A program made the position numbers and the translations under genes. Positions 44,941 to 53,780 of a stretch of DNA of 64,000 nucleotides are shown here, one piece after another. The DNA comes from Paraburkholderia sp. BCC1884 (GTDB taxonomy: Bacteria > Pseudomonadota > Gammaproteobacteria > Burkholderiales > Burkholderiaceae). Positions within the stretch are counted from its first letter, which is position 1. Each line of letters begins with the position of its first letter. Below the pieces are notes generated by a model that saw nothing but the letters and a program-made list of their open reading frames with translations, did not search any database and had not been told where the DNA came from. The stretch covers positions 701,481 to 765,480 of the forward strand of contig NZ_CAAJGL010000090.1 of NCBI RefSeq assembly GCF_900996225.1, read 5' to 3'.

Positions 44941-45630
44941 ATGAGCGACGCCGCTGAAATAAGCACACCCGTCCGCGCGATTATTGCGGACGATCATCCG
45001 CTGGTTTTGCTGGCGATCGAAAATTTGATGAGCGGCTATCCGAACATGGAAATCGTCGGTCGCGCGGCCGACGCCGACGAACTCTTCCTGGAAGCCGGCC
45101 GCACACCGTGCGATCTGGTGCTGATGGATCTGTATATGCCGGGAGAGATCAACGTCAGCGGACTGGACGCGGTCAGACAATTCAAGGCGACATTCCCGAA
45201 GATCGCGCTGATCGTTCTCACCATGGAGAACGAGGCGGCTGCGCTGCAGAAGGTCATCTCGCTCGGGGTCGACGCGCTGGTGAGCAAGCGCGACCGGCTC
45301 GATCTGATCCACGTGGCGGTGGTTACCGCGCTCGCGCGCGAGTGCTACATCGGCCCGACCGTGCGCACGCTGATCGCTTCGGCAACGGTAGCCCAGCGAC
45401 TCGATTTCGTGCGCCAGATGTTGTCGCGCCGCGAACTCGAGGTGTTCACCCAATACGCCTCGGGCCTCGGCGTCACCGAGATCGCTGCGCGCCTCGGGCG
45501 CAGCGTCAAGACGATCAGCGCGCAGAAATGCACGGCGATGCGCAAGCTCGAACTGAACAGCGACGCGGAATTGTTCCGCTTCGCGGTCGAGCATGGCGTG
45601 GTGTCCGAAGGGCGCCCGCAAAGCCGCTGA
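44941..45630 (+). CDS. RcsB/BvgA-type response regulator 2
   Basis: A 229-residue response regulator. The receiver has IADDHP, D63 (VLMDLYMP), Thr in LIVLTM and Lys in LVSKRDR. The LuxR-type HTH follows: LSRRELEVFTQYASGLGVTE and SVKTISAQKCTAMRKLEL, the arrangement seen in RcsB, EvgA and BvgA. GGAGGAG lies just before the ATG. It is about 138 bases from regulator 1 and 111 from regulator 3. Likely partner: the HPt-bearing kinase encoded downstream. Confidence 0.94.
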   Translation: MSDAAEISTPVRAIIADDHPLVLLAIENLMSGYPNMEIVGRAADADELFLEAGRTPCDLVLMDLYMPGEINVSGLDAVRQFKATFPKIALIVLTMENEAAALQKVISLGVDALVSKRDRLDLIHVAVVTALARECYIGPTVRTLIASATVAQRLDFVRQMLSRRELEVFTQYASGLGVTEIAARLGRSVKTISAQKCTAMRKLELNSDAELFRFAVEHGVVSEGRPQSR

Positions 45631-45741
45631 CAAGCCGGCGAGGTGTCGCGCAGCAGCGGCGCGGCGAATAGAAGATGAATTGGCATAGCCCGGGGAAACA
45701 CATTGCGTGCACGGTATGCCAGTCGATAAGACAACAAGAAG

Positions 45742-46386
45742 ATGACACAACTGATCCGCATTATCGTGGCCGACGATCACGACTGCGTCCGCGTCGGCGT
45801 GCAGCGATTGTTGCAGGGCGCGCCGCATCTCCAGGTTGTCGGCGAGGCGGCCGACACATACAGCCTCGCCGAACTGCTCGACACCGTTTCGTGCGACGTG
45901 GTGGTTTCGGACATCGGCATGCCGGGGCTCGACGGCGGCAGCAACGCCGTGTCGTTCCTGCGTCGCGTGTTGCGAGGGCGGCCGCATCCGCGCGTCGTCG
46001 TGCTGACCATGATCTGCCATGCGCACATGCTCTCGGGCTTGCTGCACATCGGCGTCGCCGGCATCGTCGACAAACGCGACACCGCGGCCGCACTGATCGA
46101 CGCCATCGATGCTGCCATGGCCGGCCGCCTCTACCTCTCACACCACGCGCAGGTCGCGATCGAAGCGGCGGACTCGCCGCCGCAACTTCGCGCGGGCGTG
46201 CTGAGCGCGCGCGAGTGGGAGGTTTTCCAGCTTTATGTGCAAGGGCTGGCTGTCCACGAAATCGCCAAGCGACTGCAGCGCAGCGGCAAGACCATCAGCA
46301 CGCAGAAACGCAGTGCGATGCGCAAGCTGGGACTGGAAACAGAGGCCGATCTGATTGGCTACGCGCGTCAGATCGGGCTGATATGA
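45742..46386 (+). CDS. RcsB/BvgA-type response regulator 3
   Basis: A 214-residue response regulator. The receiver has VADDHD, D57 (VVVSDIGMPG), Thr in VVVLTM and Lys in GIVDKRDT. The HTH is LSAREWEVFQLYVQGLAVHE with SGKTISTQKRSAMRKLGL. It is closest to the aquaporin-kinase pair and most like regulator 2 in the HTH. Phospho-site and pocket are intact, so it should be phosphorylatable. Confidence 0.94.
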   Translation: MTQLIRIIVADDHDCVRVGVQRLLQGAPHLQVVGEAADTYSLAELLDTVSCDVVVSDIGMPGLDGGSNAVSFLRRVLRGRPHPRVVVLTMICHAHMLSGLLHIGVAGIVDKRDTAAALIDAIDAAMAGRLYLSHHAQVAIEAADSPPQLRAGVLSAREWEVFQLYVQGLAVHEIAKRLQRSGKTISTQKRSAMRKLGLETEADLIGYARQIGLI

Positions 46387-46428
46387 CAGAGCCGCAAGTA
46401 GCCACCGTCGCTGTTCGTTCTAATCGAA

Positions 46429-46478
46429 TAGGAATCCTAGTTGGGTCTTTGTGCGAAGACGTCGACGATTTAGGATTC
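46429..46478 (+). promoter_or_regulatory. RcsB-box-like palindrome and half site before aqpZ
   Basis: TAGGAATCCTA (46429-46439) is a perfect odd-centred palindrome. A related half site, TAGGATTC, starts at 46471, 42 bases (four turns) on; a weaker TTAGGGT is at 46489. They resemble the RcsB box pattern (TAaGAat-atTCctA) and lie between regulator 3 and the aquaporin-kinase genes. Confidence 0.5.
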
Positions 46479-46657
46479 TTCCGATTGGTTAGGGTGTCTT
46501 GTCGCTCCATAGTGCTGAATTAACCGCGGCTTGCTTTTATGTCCGCCTAACGGGAGCCGTTGACTCGTGAAGCGGCGTATTGCCGGGAAAAATCCAGGTG
46601 GACGTCCAGCGACAGTCGCGCAACAACGTCCGCCATGCACACAGACATGGAGTCGGC

Positions 46658-47404
46658 ATGGTTGCGTTGGGCAAACGGTTGTTGGTCGAGAGTGCAGGGA
46701 CCGCATGGGTGGTGTTCATCGGTTGCGGCAGCATGGTGCTAAATACCGGTGCGCTCCAGCAGGGGTATGGCGTGCTGGAAGTGTCGCTGGCGTTCGGCTT
46801 CGCGCTGGCCACGGCGAGCTACATGTTCGGTACGACGTCCGGTGCGCACTTCAATCCGGCGGTCACGGTGGGCTCGACGGTCGCGCAACGTTTTCCCGTC
46901 CGTGACCTGCTGCCCTATATCGCCGCCCAGATCCTCGGCGCGATCACCGCCGCCGCACTTCTGCTGAGCATTGCCAACGGCCGCCCAGGTTTCGAATTGG
47001 GGGCGAGTGAATTCGCGGCAAACGGATTCGGCGATCACTCGCCAGGCGACTATCAACTGCACTCGGCGCTGGTCATCGAATTCGCACTGTCTTTTGTTTT
47101 TGTGATGGCCAGCTTGCAGATGGCGGCCCGGCGTCATCTGAAGGCGATTGCGCCGCTGATTGCGGGCGCATTCCTGACGCTGATCTATCTGGTGTCGATC
47201 CCCGTCACCAACGGCTCCGTCAATCCTGCCCGTTCCACGGCGCAAGCGCTGTTCGCCGGCGATTGGGCGCTGGATCAACTCTGGTTGTTCTGGGCGGCGC
47301 CGATGCTGGGTGGCGTCGCCGCCGGCACGCTGTTTTCTTTTCTGCGCGGAAAATCCGATCAATCCGCCGCGGGCATTGCCGACGGGCATGGCGAAGTCGC
47401 GTGA
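46658..47404 (+). CDS. Aquaporin (MIP family, AqpZ-like)
   Basis: A 248-residue, six-helix channel. Both half-helix pore motifs are present: GAHFNPAVTVGSTVAQ and GSVNPARSTAQALF. The selectivity-filter region around them looks like a water-specific aquaporin (AqpZ) rather than a glycerol facilitator. The N-terminal helix is ESAGTAWVVFIGCGSMVL. ATG 46658 is the family start; the frame is open upstream. The 3' end overlaps the predicted start of the kinase gene by 17 bases, suggesting co-transcription and perhaps osmotic relevance of the signalling system. Confidence 0.9.
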   Translation: MVALGKRLLVESAGTAWVVFIGCGSMVLNTGALQQGYGVLEVSLAFGFALATASYMFGTTSGAHFNPAVTVGSTVAQRFPVRDLLPYIAAQILGAITAAALLLSIANGRPGFELGASEFAANGFGDHSPGDYQLHSALVIEFALSFVFVMASLQMAARRHLKAIAPLIAGAFLTLIYLVSIPVTNGSVNPARSTAQALFAGDWALDQLWLFWAAPMLGGVAAGTLFSFLRGKSDQSAAGIADGHGEVA

Positions 47405-50400
47405 ATCATATTGGGCGGACCTGATCGTGTTCTTCGTTCGTATTCTACAAAGCTTCGCGGTGAAGCGAGTGCTGCGGCGCGTTTCGTTGTGGGCGTCGCT
47501 ATGCCTGATCGCGTTGGCCGTCGTGGCGCAAATAAGCGGAGTCGCGCAGTCGCGTCCCCGCGCCGTAACGGCGTTTCCCGCGAAGCTGACCGTCGGTGTG
47601 CTCGCCCAGAACTGGATGCCGTTCGACGGACTGCAAGACGGTCAGCTGTCGGGCATGAGCGTCGACTATCTTCGCGCGCTGGTCGGGCCGGACGTCGTCT
47701 TCGAAACCAAAATATTTCCCGACATGCCGCAATTGCTCGCCGCCGCCTGCGCCGGCAATGTCGACCTGCTGATGAGCGTTGCCCGTACGCCAGAGCGGGA
47801 GCGATGCCTGAGCTTCACCGCACCGTACGTGCGCTCGACCACGTCGGCCGTGGTTCGTCGCGAAGCTGACGGCTACGAGAGTCCCGGCCAGTTGGCTGGC
47901 GCACGTATCGCTATCGAGAAAGGCTTCGCGCTCGAACGTGTCATGCGAGAGCGCCTTCCGCACGCGCAGTTCAGCGCTTACGCAACGACGCACGCCGCAC
48001 TCGCCGCCGTCGCGCGAGGCGACGCCGACGTCTATCTCGGCTTCACGCCGTCCGTGCAGTACGCCTTGGTCACCGATGAATTTCGTGGCCTGCGTGTCGC
48101 GTTCGAAGAAGCCAGCAAGACAGGTGAACTACGCTTCGGCGTGCCCCGCAGCAGGGCGGCCCTGCGCGACCAGCTCGACGCGGCGCTCGCCTCCATGACT
48201 CCAGCGGACGAGGCGGCGATTCGCGAAGGCTGGCTATCCGGCAATTTCGACGCGCGACCGGCGCCCAGTGCCTCCCGTCTTGTGCTGACAGCCCAGGAGC
48301 AGGCCTGGTTGCGTGCGTTGCCGCCGTTGCAGATAGGTTTCGATCGCGGCTGGCCGCCGTTTAGCTATGTTGACGCTTCCGGCCAACCCGCCGGTGTTGC
48401 CGCGGATTATCTGGCGTATCTCAGCCGTACGCTCGGCGTCGAGTTCAAGCCGACGCGCACGGCCGATTGGCCTGCCACCGTCGAAGCTTTTCAACGGGGC
48501 GATCTTGCCTTGCTCGCCACGGCGTCGAATAACGATCCGCGCCTCAAGGAGGCGCGGCATTCCCGTGTCTATGAGAGTTATCCGGTGGTGATCGTCGGTC
48601 GTTACGACGAGCCAGCCGCGAGTTCGCTCGGCGACTTTGCGGCGCGTCGCGTCGTGGTGTCATCGCATGTGGCAGGTTCGATTCCGTTGGCGTTCAGTCA
48701 TATTCCCGCCGACCACCTGAGCGTCGCTCCCAGTCTGGACGACGCGCTCGCCATGGTGGAAACCGGCAAGGCGGACGTCCTGGTGGGCAACGTGGCAGCG
48801 GTCGACGTCCTGCTCAAGCAGCGGTACATCGGCATTCTCAAGATTCTCGGCACGGTGGGCGAGTCCGACGCGCTCGACTTCGCCGTGCGCCCGGATCTGA
48901 GCCCGCTAGCCGGCCTTATCGACCGCGCGTTGCTGGCGATGCCCGCTTCTGAAAAACAGCGCATTCGCCGCAAATGGGTGACAGGCAACCCGCCGGACGT
49001 GGGAACGTGGAGCGTGACCGCGGTGCGCTTGCTGCCTTTGCTGATCGGCATAGGGGTGGTCTTGCTGGTCACGCTGCGTGCCTATCTGCTACTGCAGCGA
49101 GAGGTTCGGCTGCGCAAGAAGACGGAGCGTGAACTCGCTCTGCAACTGAACTTCCAGGAAACCATGATGAAGATGGTGCCCTATCCGCTGGTCGCCAAAG
49201 ATCTCGACGGCCGTTATATCGCGGTCAATCGTGCCTACGAGGAGGCGTGCGGAATGAGCCGCGAGGCGGTAATCGGGCGATTCACGACGGACGTGCAGAC
49301 CTGGGGCGAAGCCAACAGCCGCATTCTGGACGACCTCACGCGCAAGATGCTGCAGGGCGGCGAGATGGCGAAGGTCGAATTGCAGTTCGAGCGTCGCCCG
49401 GGCGACCTGCGGCACGGTCTGTTCTGGACCAGCGTCTGCCGCGGCAGCGACGGCCAGCCAGCCTGCGTGCTCGGAACGATGGTCGATATCACCGATATCC
49501 GCCGCGCCGAACTGCTCGCGCGCGAGACGGAGCGGCGCCTCTTCGACGTGACCCGCTCGCTGCCGGCCGTCGTGTTTCAACTGCACCGCACGGCGGAGGG
49601 CGTGTATTCCTTTCCGTACATCGGCGGCGACACGCGGCACCTGATGGGCGGCTGCGACGATGCGCAACTCACGCGCGATCAGGTGGATTTCATGCGCGTG
49701 TGGGAGCAGGATCGCCCGCTCGTCCTGGCCGAACTGGAGTATTCGGCGCATCACGAAACACCAGTGCACATGGAGTTTCGCCTTGGAACCGAACGCGACC
49801 TCAAGTGGGTGCGCGCCGAGCTCGTGCCATGTCGGCAAGCCGATGAAAGCGTGGTGTGGAGCGGTTACTGGGTGGACGCCAGCGTGGAGCATGCGCGCGA
49901 AGAGGAGCTTGCGCGAGCGCGCGATCTGGCGGAAGCCGCGTCGCGCGCCAAAGACGATTTCTTCGCCATGATGAGCCACGAAATCCGCACGCCGATGAAC
50001 GGTGTGCTCGGGCTCGCCGAAGTGCTCGAACGCACGCCGCTCAATGCCGACCAAGGCGAGATGCTAGGCATGATTCGCGAGTCGGCCGGGGCGCTGTTGC
50101 AGATTCTCGACGACCTGCTCGATTTTTCGAAGATCGAAGCGGGACGGCTGACGATCGAAGCCGAGCCTATCGATCTGCGCGAACTGGTCGACAATGCCGT
50201 CGGTTTGCTGGCGGGCCGCGCGCACGAAAAAGGGCTCAAAGTGCGGGTGGATATTGCGCCGCAAGTTGCCGCCTCACTGCGCGGCGACAGCGTGCGTCTG
50301 CGGCAAATCCTCTTCAACTTGCTGGGCAATGCGATCAAGTTCACGCCGCAGGGAGAAGTCGACTTGCGCGTCTCCTTGCTCGACCAGAGCGGCGAGGCTC

Positions 50401-51881
50401 AAACCATCGAAATAGTGGTCGAGGACACCGGCATCGGCATCGCGCCGGAAGTGCAGGCGAGACTATTCGAACCATTCGTGCAGGCAGAGTCGTCCACTAC
50501 ACGGCGCTTCGGCGGGACCGGGTTGGGATTGACCATCTGTCGGAAGCTGATCGCGTTGATGCAAGGCTCGTTGACGCTGAAGAGCGAACTGGGCCGAGGC
50601 ACGCGCATGATTGTGCGGCTCGTCATGGCCGTCGACACGCAGTCCTATTCCGTTAGCGGACTACGTGGCAAACGCGCGGTCGTGGCAACCGGCGATGCTC
50701 GTGTCGCCCAGGCCCTGCAGCACTTTGGCGAGGCGCTCGGACTCGAACTGCGCCGCATTTCGCCCGATGATCTGGCTCTCGGCGGCCGGGCTGCGCTGAC
50801 CGACGTGGATCTCCTGTTCCTGAGCGACGACACGGTATTGCCGGCCGGCGTCAGCCCACGCTCGCGCATCATTCGCCTGACGGAGAAGCCGAAGCCAACT
50901 GGTTATCGCGTGCTCGACGATAACGTGCGGGTCAGCATCAATCCAATTTCATGGCGAGGCCTCGGCGCCGCATGTGCAGCTGCATTGACGGGCTTGCCGG
51001 CGGTGGTGCCGACGTCGACAGGACTACCGCGCACAGCCGAAGGCGGCGCTACGCCGCCGGACCGCGAACGTGCCATCGTCAGCGGGCGGCTGATTCTCGT
51101 CGCGGAAGACCATCCGGTGAATCAGGAACTGATCCGTCATCAATTAGCCTTGCTCGGCTTCGCTTGCGACGTGGTGAACGACGGCGAGGAGGCGCTCGCC
51201 GCGCTGGAGCACACGCGTTACGGCTGCCTCATCACGGATTGCCACATGCCGAATCTGTCCGGCTACGAACTCACGCGGCGCGTCCGTGCGCAGGAGCGTG
51301 CGGGTGCGTACCGTCTGCCGATTCTCGGTATCACGGCGAACACCGCGCCAGAGGATCTGAATCTATGCCGCGACGCCGGTATGGATGACAGTCTCGTGAA
51401 GCCCACCCGGCTCGCTACGTTGCGCGACTACCTGAGTCGCTGGTTCGGCACGGAGAGCGCGCGGCAACCGGCGCCGGTGGAGATGCTCGCCGAGCCTGCC
51501 GCCGCTGCCGCAGCGGATGTGGACGGAGGCACTGAACCCTTTATTCCGGTCGACCTGGGCCAGATGACGCAACTGTGGGGCAGCGAATCGACGGTCAAGA
51601 CTTTGCTCGACTCGTTTGTTTCGTCGGTGCGCGAGGACATTCAATCGCTGTCGCCTTTACTGGAACATTCCGAGACGGAGCGCGTGCGGGAATGGCTGCA
51701 TCGCGTCGCGGGGGCGGCGAGCGTGTTGCAGTACCCGCCCTTGCTCAACGCGCTGGCCGATTACCGTCGCGACATCGTCGGCAAGCAGCCGGAATGTCTG
51801 CGTAGCGACGGGCTACAGTTGATCGACCGGTGCAATGCCATGCTGGATGGCATCGAGCAACAGGCGGCGCTGCTCGCATGA
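47388..51881 (+). CDS. BvgS/EvgS-type unorthodox hybrid sensor kinase
   Basis: A 1497-residue phosphorelay kinase. In order: TM1 (~32-52), periplasmic solute-binding (SBP_bac_3/Venus-flytrap) domain 1 (~66-284) and 2 (~312-532), TM2 (~544-569), PAS-like regions (~587-704, ~714-834), HisKA with H864 (MMSHEIRTPMNG), HATPase (~966-1081; N-box NLLGNAIKF, G boxes DTGIGIA and GGTGLGLTI), a degenerate receiver (~1094-1199), a true receiver with D1284 (LITDCHMPNLSGYE) and an HPt domain with H1438 (WLHRVAGAAS). This is the BvgS/EvgS plan plus an extra PAS and an extra receiver. The start is uncertain: ATG 47388, GTG 47427 or GTG 47460 all precede TM1. Likely partners are the three regulators upstream. 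The signal sensed is unknown. Confidence 0.93.
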   Translation: MAKSRESYWADLIVFFVRILQSFAVKRVLRRVSLWASLCLIALAVVAQISGVAQSRPRAVTAFPAKLTVGVLAQNWMPFDGLQDGQLSGMSVDYLRALVGPDVVFETKIFPDMPQLLAAACAGNVDLLMSVARTPERERCLSFTAPYVRSTTSAVVRREADGYESPGQLAGARIAIEKGFALERVMRERLPHAQFSAYATTHAALAAVARGDADVYLGFTPSVQYALVTDEFRGLRVAFEEASKTGELRFGVPRSRAALRDQLDAALASMTPADEAAIREGWLSGNFDARPAPSASRLVLTAQEQAWLRALPPLQIGFDRGWPPFSYVDASGQPAGVAADYLAYLSRTLGVEFKPTRTADWPATVEAFQRGDLALLATASNNDPRLKEARHSRVYESYPVVIVGRYDEPAASSLGDFAARRVVVSSHVAGSIPLAFSHIPADHLSVAPSLDDALAMVETGKADVLVGNVAAVDVLLKQRYIGILKILGTVGESDALDFAVRPDLSPLAGLIDRALLAMPASEKQRIRRKWVTGNPPDVGTWSVTAVRLLPLLIGIGVVLLVTLRAYLLLQREVRLRKKTERELALQLNFQETMMKMVPYPLVAKDLDGRYIAVNRAYEEACGMSREAVIGRFTTDVQTWGEANSRILDDLTRKMLQGGEMAKVELQFERRPGDLRHGLFWTSVCRGSDGQPACVLGTMVDITDIRRAELLARETERRLFDVTRSLPAVVFQLHRTAEGVYSFPYIGGDTRHLMGGCDDAQLTRDQVDFMRVWEQDRPLVLAELEYSAHHETPVHMEFRLGTERDLKWVRAELVPCRQADESVVWSGYWVDASVEHAREEELARARDLAEAASRAKDDFFAMMSHEIRTPMNGVLGLAEVLERTPLNADQGEMLGMIRESAGALLQILDDLLDFSKIEAGRLTIEAEPIDLRELVDNAVGLLAGRAHEKGLKVRVDIAPQVAASLRGDSVRLRQILFNLLGNAIKFTPQGEVDLRVSLLDQSGEAQTIEIVVEDTGIGIAPEVQARLFEPFVQAESSTTRRFGGTGLGLTICRKLIALMQGSLTLKSELGRGTRMIVRLVMAVDTQSYSVSGLRGKRAVVATGDARVAQALQHFGEALGLELRRISPDDLALGGRAALTDVDLLFLSDDTVLPAGVSPRSRIIRLTEKPKPTGYRVLDDNVRVSINPISWRGLGAACAAALTGLPAVVPTSTGLPRTAEGGATPPDRERAIVSGRLILVAEDHPVNQELIRHQLALLGFACDVVNDGEEALAALEHTRYGCLITDCHMPNLSGYELTRRVRAQERAGAYRLPILGITANTAPEDLNLCRDAGMDDSLVKPTRLATLRDYLSRWFGTESARQPAPVEMLAEPAAAAAADVDGGTEPFIPVDLGQMTQLWGSESTVKTLLDSFVSSVREDIQSLSPLLEHSETERVREWLHRVAGAASVLQYPPLLNALADYRRDIVGKQPECLRSDGLQLIDRCNAMLDGIEQQAALLA

Positions 51882-52254
51882 GCGTAGACGAAAAAAAACG
51901 CGGCCGAAGCCGCGTTAAAGATTTGGAGACATCCCTCGATGAAGGAGTCACTTCTCGCAGCCGGAAGCATAACCGGGATGGCTTGCACCATTCACCACGA
52001 ATTCCGCAATTAACTGTTTGATAAATTCGACGAATGCGTTTAGTGGCCGAACTTCTCAAATGCCTGATTCGATTCATACGCCTTCGCCGTTTAGAAATAC
52101 GGACAACTACGAAGTCCACCGCACGTCGCTGGCGAGCGTCGTCGTCGCCCACACTGCGACGCAAACGGGGTCAGGGGATTTGCTCTAGTATGTGGTGGCT
52201 CCGTGCGCGGCCGAAGTCTCGGTGCGGCGGCGCATCAAAAGTCCGGAGAAGACC
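51882..52254. other. 373-bp gap after the kinase
   Basis: No conserved gene was seen. It holds a hairpin oriented as a minus-strand terminator (51893-51917) and an AT-richer tract near 52005-52080. A possible small minus-strand transcript is discussed in the findings. Confidence 0.5.
51891..51917 (-). terminator. Minus-strand terminator hairpin with no obvious gene
   Basis: Stem AACGCGGC / GCCGCGTT with loop TTCG on the minus strand is followed by eight T. The plus-strand side ends in TTAAAG with no T run, so the hairpin is built to stop leftward transcription. Confidence 0.6.
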
Positions 52255-52689
52255 ATGATTGCACTGCGAAAAATCAATCTAGCCGTAATGGTGTGGGCTT
52301 TAGCGTCGGGTGCCGCGTTCGCCGATACCGTCGCACTGAAGGCCGATCTCGAGCCGTCCAGCGAAGTCCCGCCTCGTGTGAGTCACGGCCACGGCATGTT
52401 GAACGCCACCTTCGATACGTCGACCAAGTCGCTGCAATGGACCGTCACCTACGAAGGCCTGAGCGGCCCCGCCACTGCCGCGCACTTCCACGGCCCGGCA
52501 CCGGTTGGGCAGAACGCCAAGATCCAGGTGCCGATCGACAAGGCCGCGCTGGCCGCGCCGATCAAGGGCTCGGCCGCGCTGACGGAGCAACAGGTCACGG
52601 ATCTGATGGCGGGTCAGTGGTACTTCAACATCCATACCGCGCAGAATCCGATGGGCGAGATTCGCGGGCAAGTTTTGCCGGCGAACTGA
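52255..52689 (+). CDS. Exported CHRD-domain protein
   Basis: A 144-residue protein with a cleavable signal peptide (residues 1-23, ending AAFADTV) followed by a single CHRD domain (LKADLEPSSEVPPRVSHGHG, AAHFHGPAPVGQNA, NIHTAQNPMGEIRGQ). CHRD domains occur in chordin and many bacterial secreted proteins; their bacterial role is not known. ATG 52255 has CCGGAGAAG just upstream. Probably a single-gene transcript. Confidence 0.9.
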   Translation: MIALRKINLAVMVWALASGAAFADTVALKADLEPSSEVPPRVSHGHGMLNATFDTSTKSLQWTVTYEGLSGPATAAHFHGPAPVGQNAKIQVPIDKAALAAPIKGSAALTEQQVTDLMAGQWYFNIHTAQNPMGEIRGQVLPAN

Positions 52690-52808
52690 CGGCGAAGCAA
52701 ACCTTACCGGCCGGCGCTGATTTCTCTCGTGATTAGAAGTCGCCATCCAGCCGACACCGCGGCGAACGCACGTACCATGGCGGGACACTATCGAAGGAGC
52801 GTGTCCCG

Positions 52809-53780
52809 ATGAGTTGGCAAAGCGCACTCGCGTGCTGGTATTTGCGCAGACAGTTCCGGCCGGAAACCGTAAAACCCGGCATCAATGTCGAACGCGCACG
52901 CGCTTTGACCGCGAAGCGCACGTGGTCGCCGCGCGTACCCGGCGGCTGGCACTTGCGTGAAGCGTACGCAGCGTCCGACGCGCCCTTGCGCGGCGAGTGG
53001 ATCGAGCGCGCGGACGGCGCCGCTTCTCCCGCAGGCGCCGCCGTGCCGACCATCCTGTATTGCCACGGCGGCGGCTACTACTTCTGTTCCCCGCGTACCC
53101 ATCGTTCGATCGTGTTTGGACTCGCGACACGCGCCCAGGCGTCCGTCTTCTCGCTCGATTACCGCCTCGCGCCGGAGCATCGCTATCCGGCGGCGCTCGA
53201 AGACGCAATCGCCGCTTACCGTCAGCTGGTCGCGCGAGGCATCCCGCCCGATTCGATCGTGATCGCCGGCGATTCGGCGGGCGGCGGCCTCGCGCTCGCT
53301 ACGGTGTTGGCGCTGCGCGACGCCGGCGATCCGATGCCTGCCGGTGCACTGCTGTTCTCGCCGTGGACCGATCTGGCCGCGACTGGCGCCACCATCCGCA
53401 GCAACGACGGTCTCGATCCGATGTTCAGCGGCCCGGCCATCGCGCGCGCGGCGACCCTTTATCTCGGCGATACGCCGGCCACCGATCCCTACGCATCGCC
53501 GGTCTATGCCGACCTGCGCGGCTTGCCGCCGCTCTTCATCATGGCGGGCAGCACCGAGGTGCTGCTCGACGATTCGCAACGCATCGCTGACAACGCGAGC
53601 GCTGCGGGCGTCGACTGCGAATTCGAAGTGTGGAAGAAGATGCCGCACGTCTGGCCGCTGTTCGCGCCGTTCATCCCCGAGGCCAACCGCGCGCTCGACG
53701 ATGCCGCGGCCTTCGTGCGGCGTGCGACGAGCGGCGCCATCCACGCCGCTCAGCCGTCGAGTGCGATGTCGATTGTCTGA
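52809..53780 (+). CDS. Alpha/beta hydrolase, hormone-sensitive-lipase family
   Basis: A 323-residue esterase. The oxyanion motif HGGGYYF and the nucleophile elbow GDSAGGG are typical of family IV (HSL) esterases. The acid is probably in EVLLDDS and the catalytic His in PHVW near the C-terminus. No signal peptide; cytosolic. Substrate unknown, likely short- to medium-chain esters. The last 31 bases overlap the convergent EcsC-like gene. Confidence 0.9.
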   Translation: MSWQSALACWYLRRQFRPETVKPGINVERARALTAKRTWSPRVPGGWHLREAYAASDAPLRGEWIERADGAASPAGAAVPTILYCHGGGYYFCSPRTHRSIVFGLATRAQASVFSLDYRLAPEHRYPAALEDAIAAYRQLVARGIPPDSIVIAGDSAGGGLALATVLALRDAGDPMPAGALLFSPWTDLAATGATIRSNDGLDPMFSGPAIARAATLYLGDTPATDPYASPVYADLRGLPPLFIMAGSTEVLLDDSQRIADNASAAGVDCEFEVWKKMPHVWPLFAPFIPEANRALDDAAAFVRRATSGAIHAAQPSSAMSIV

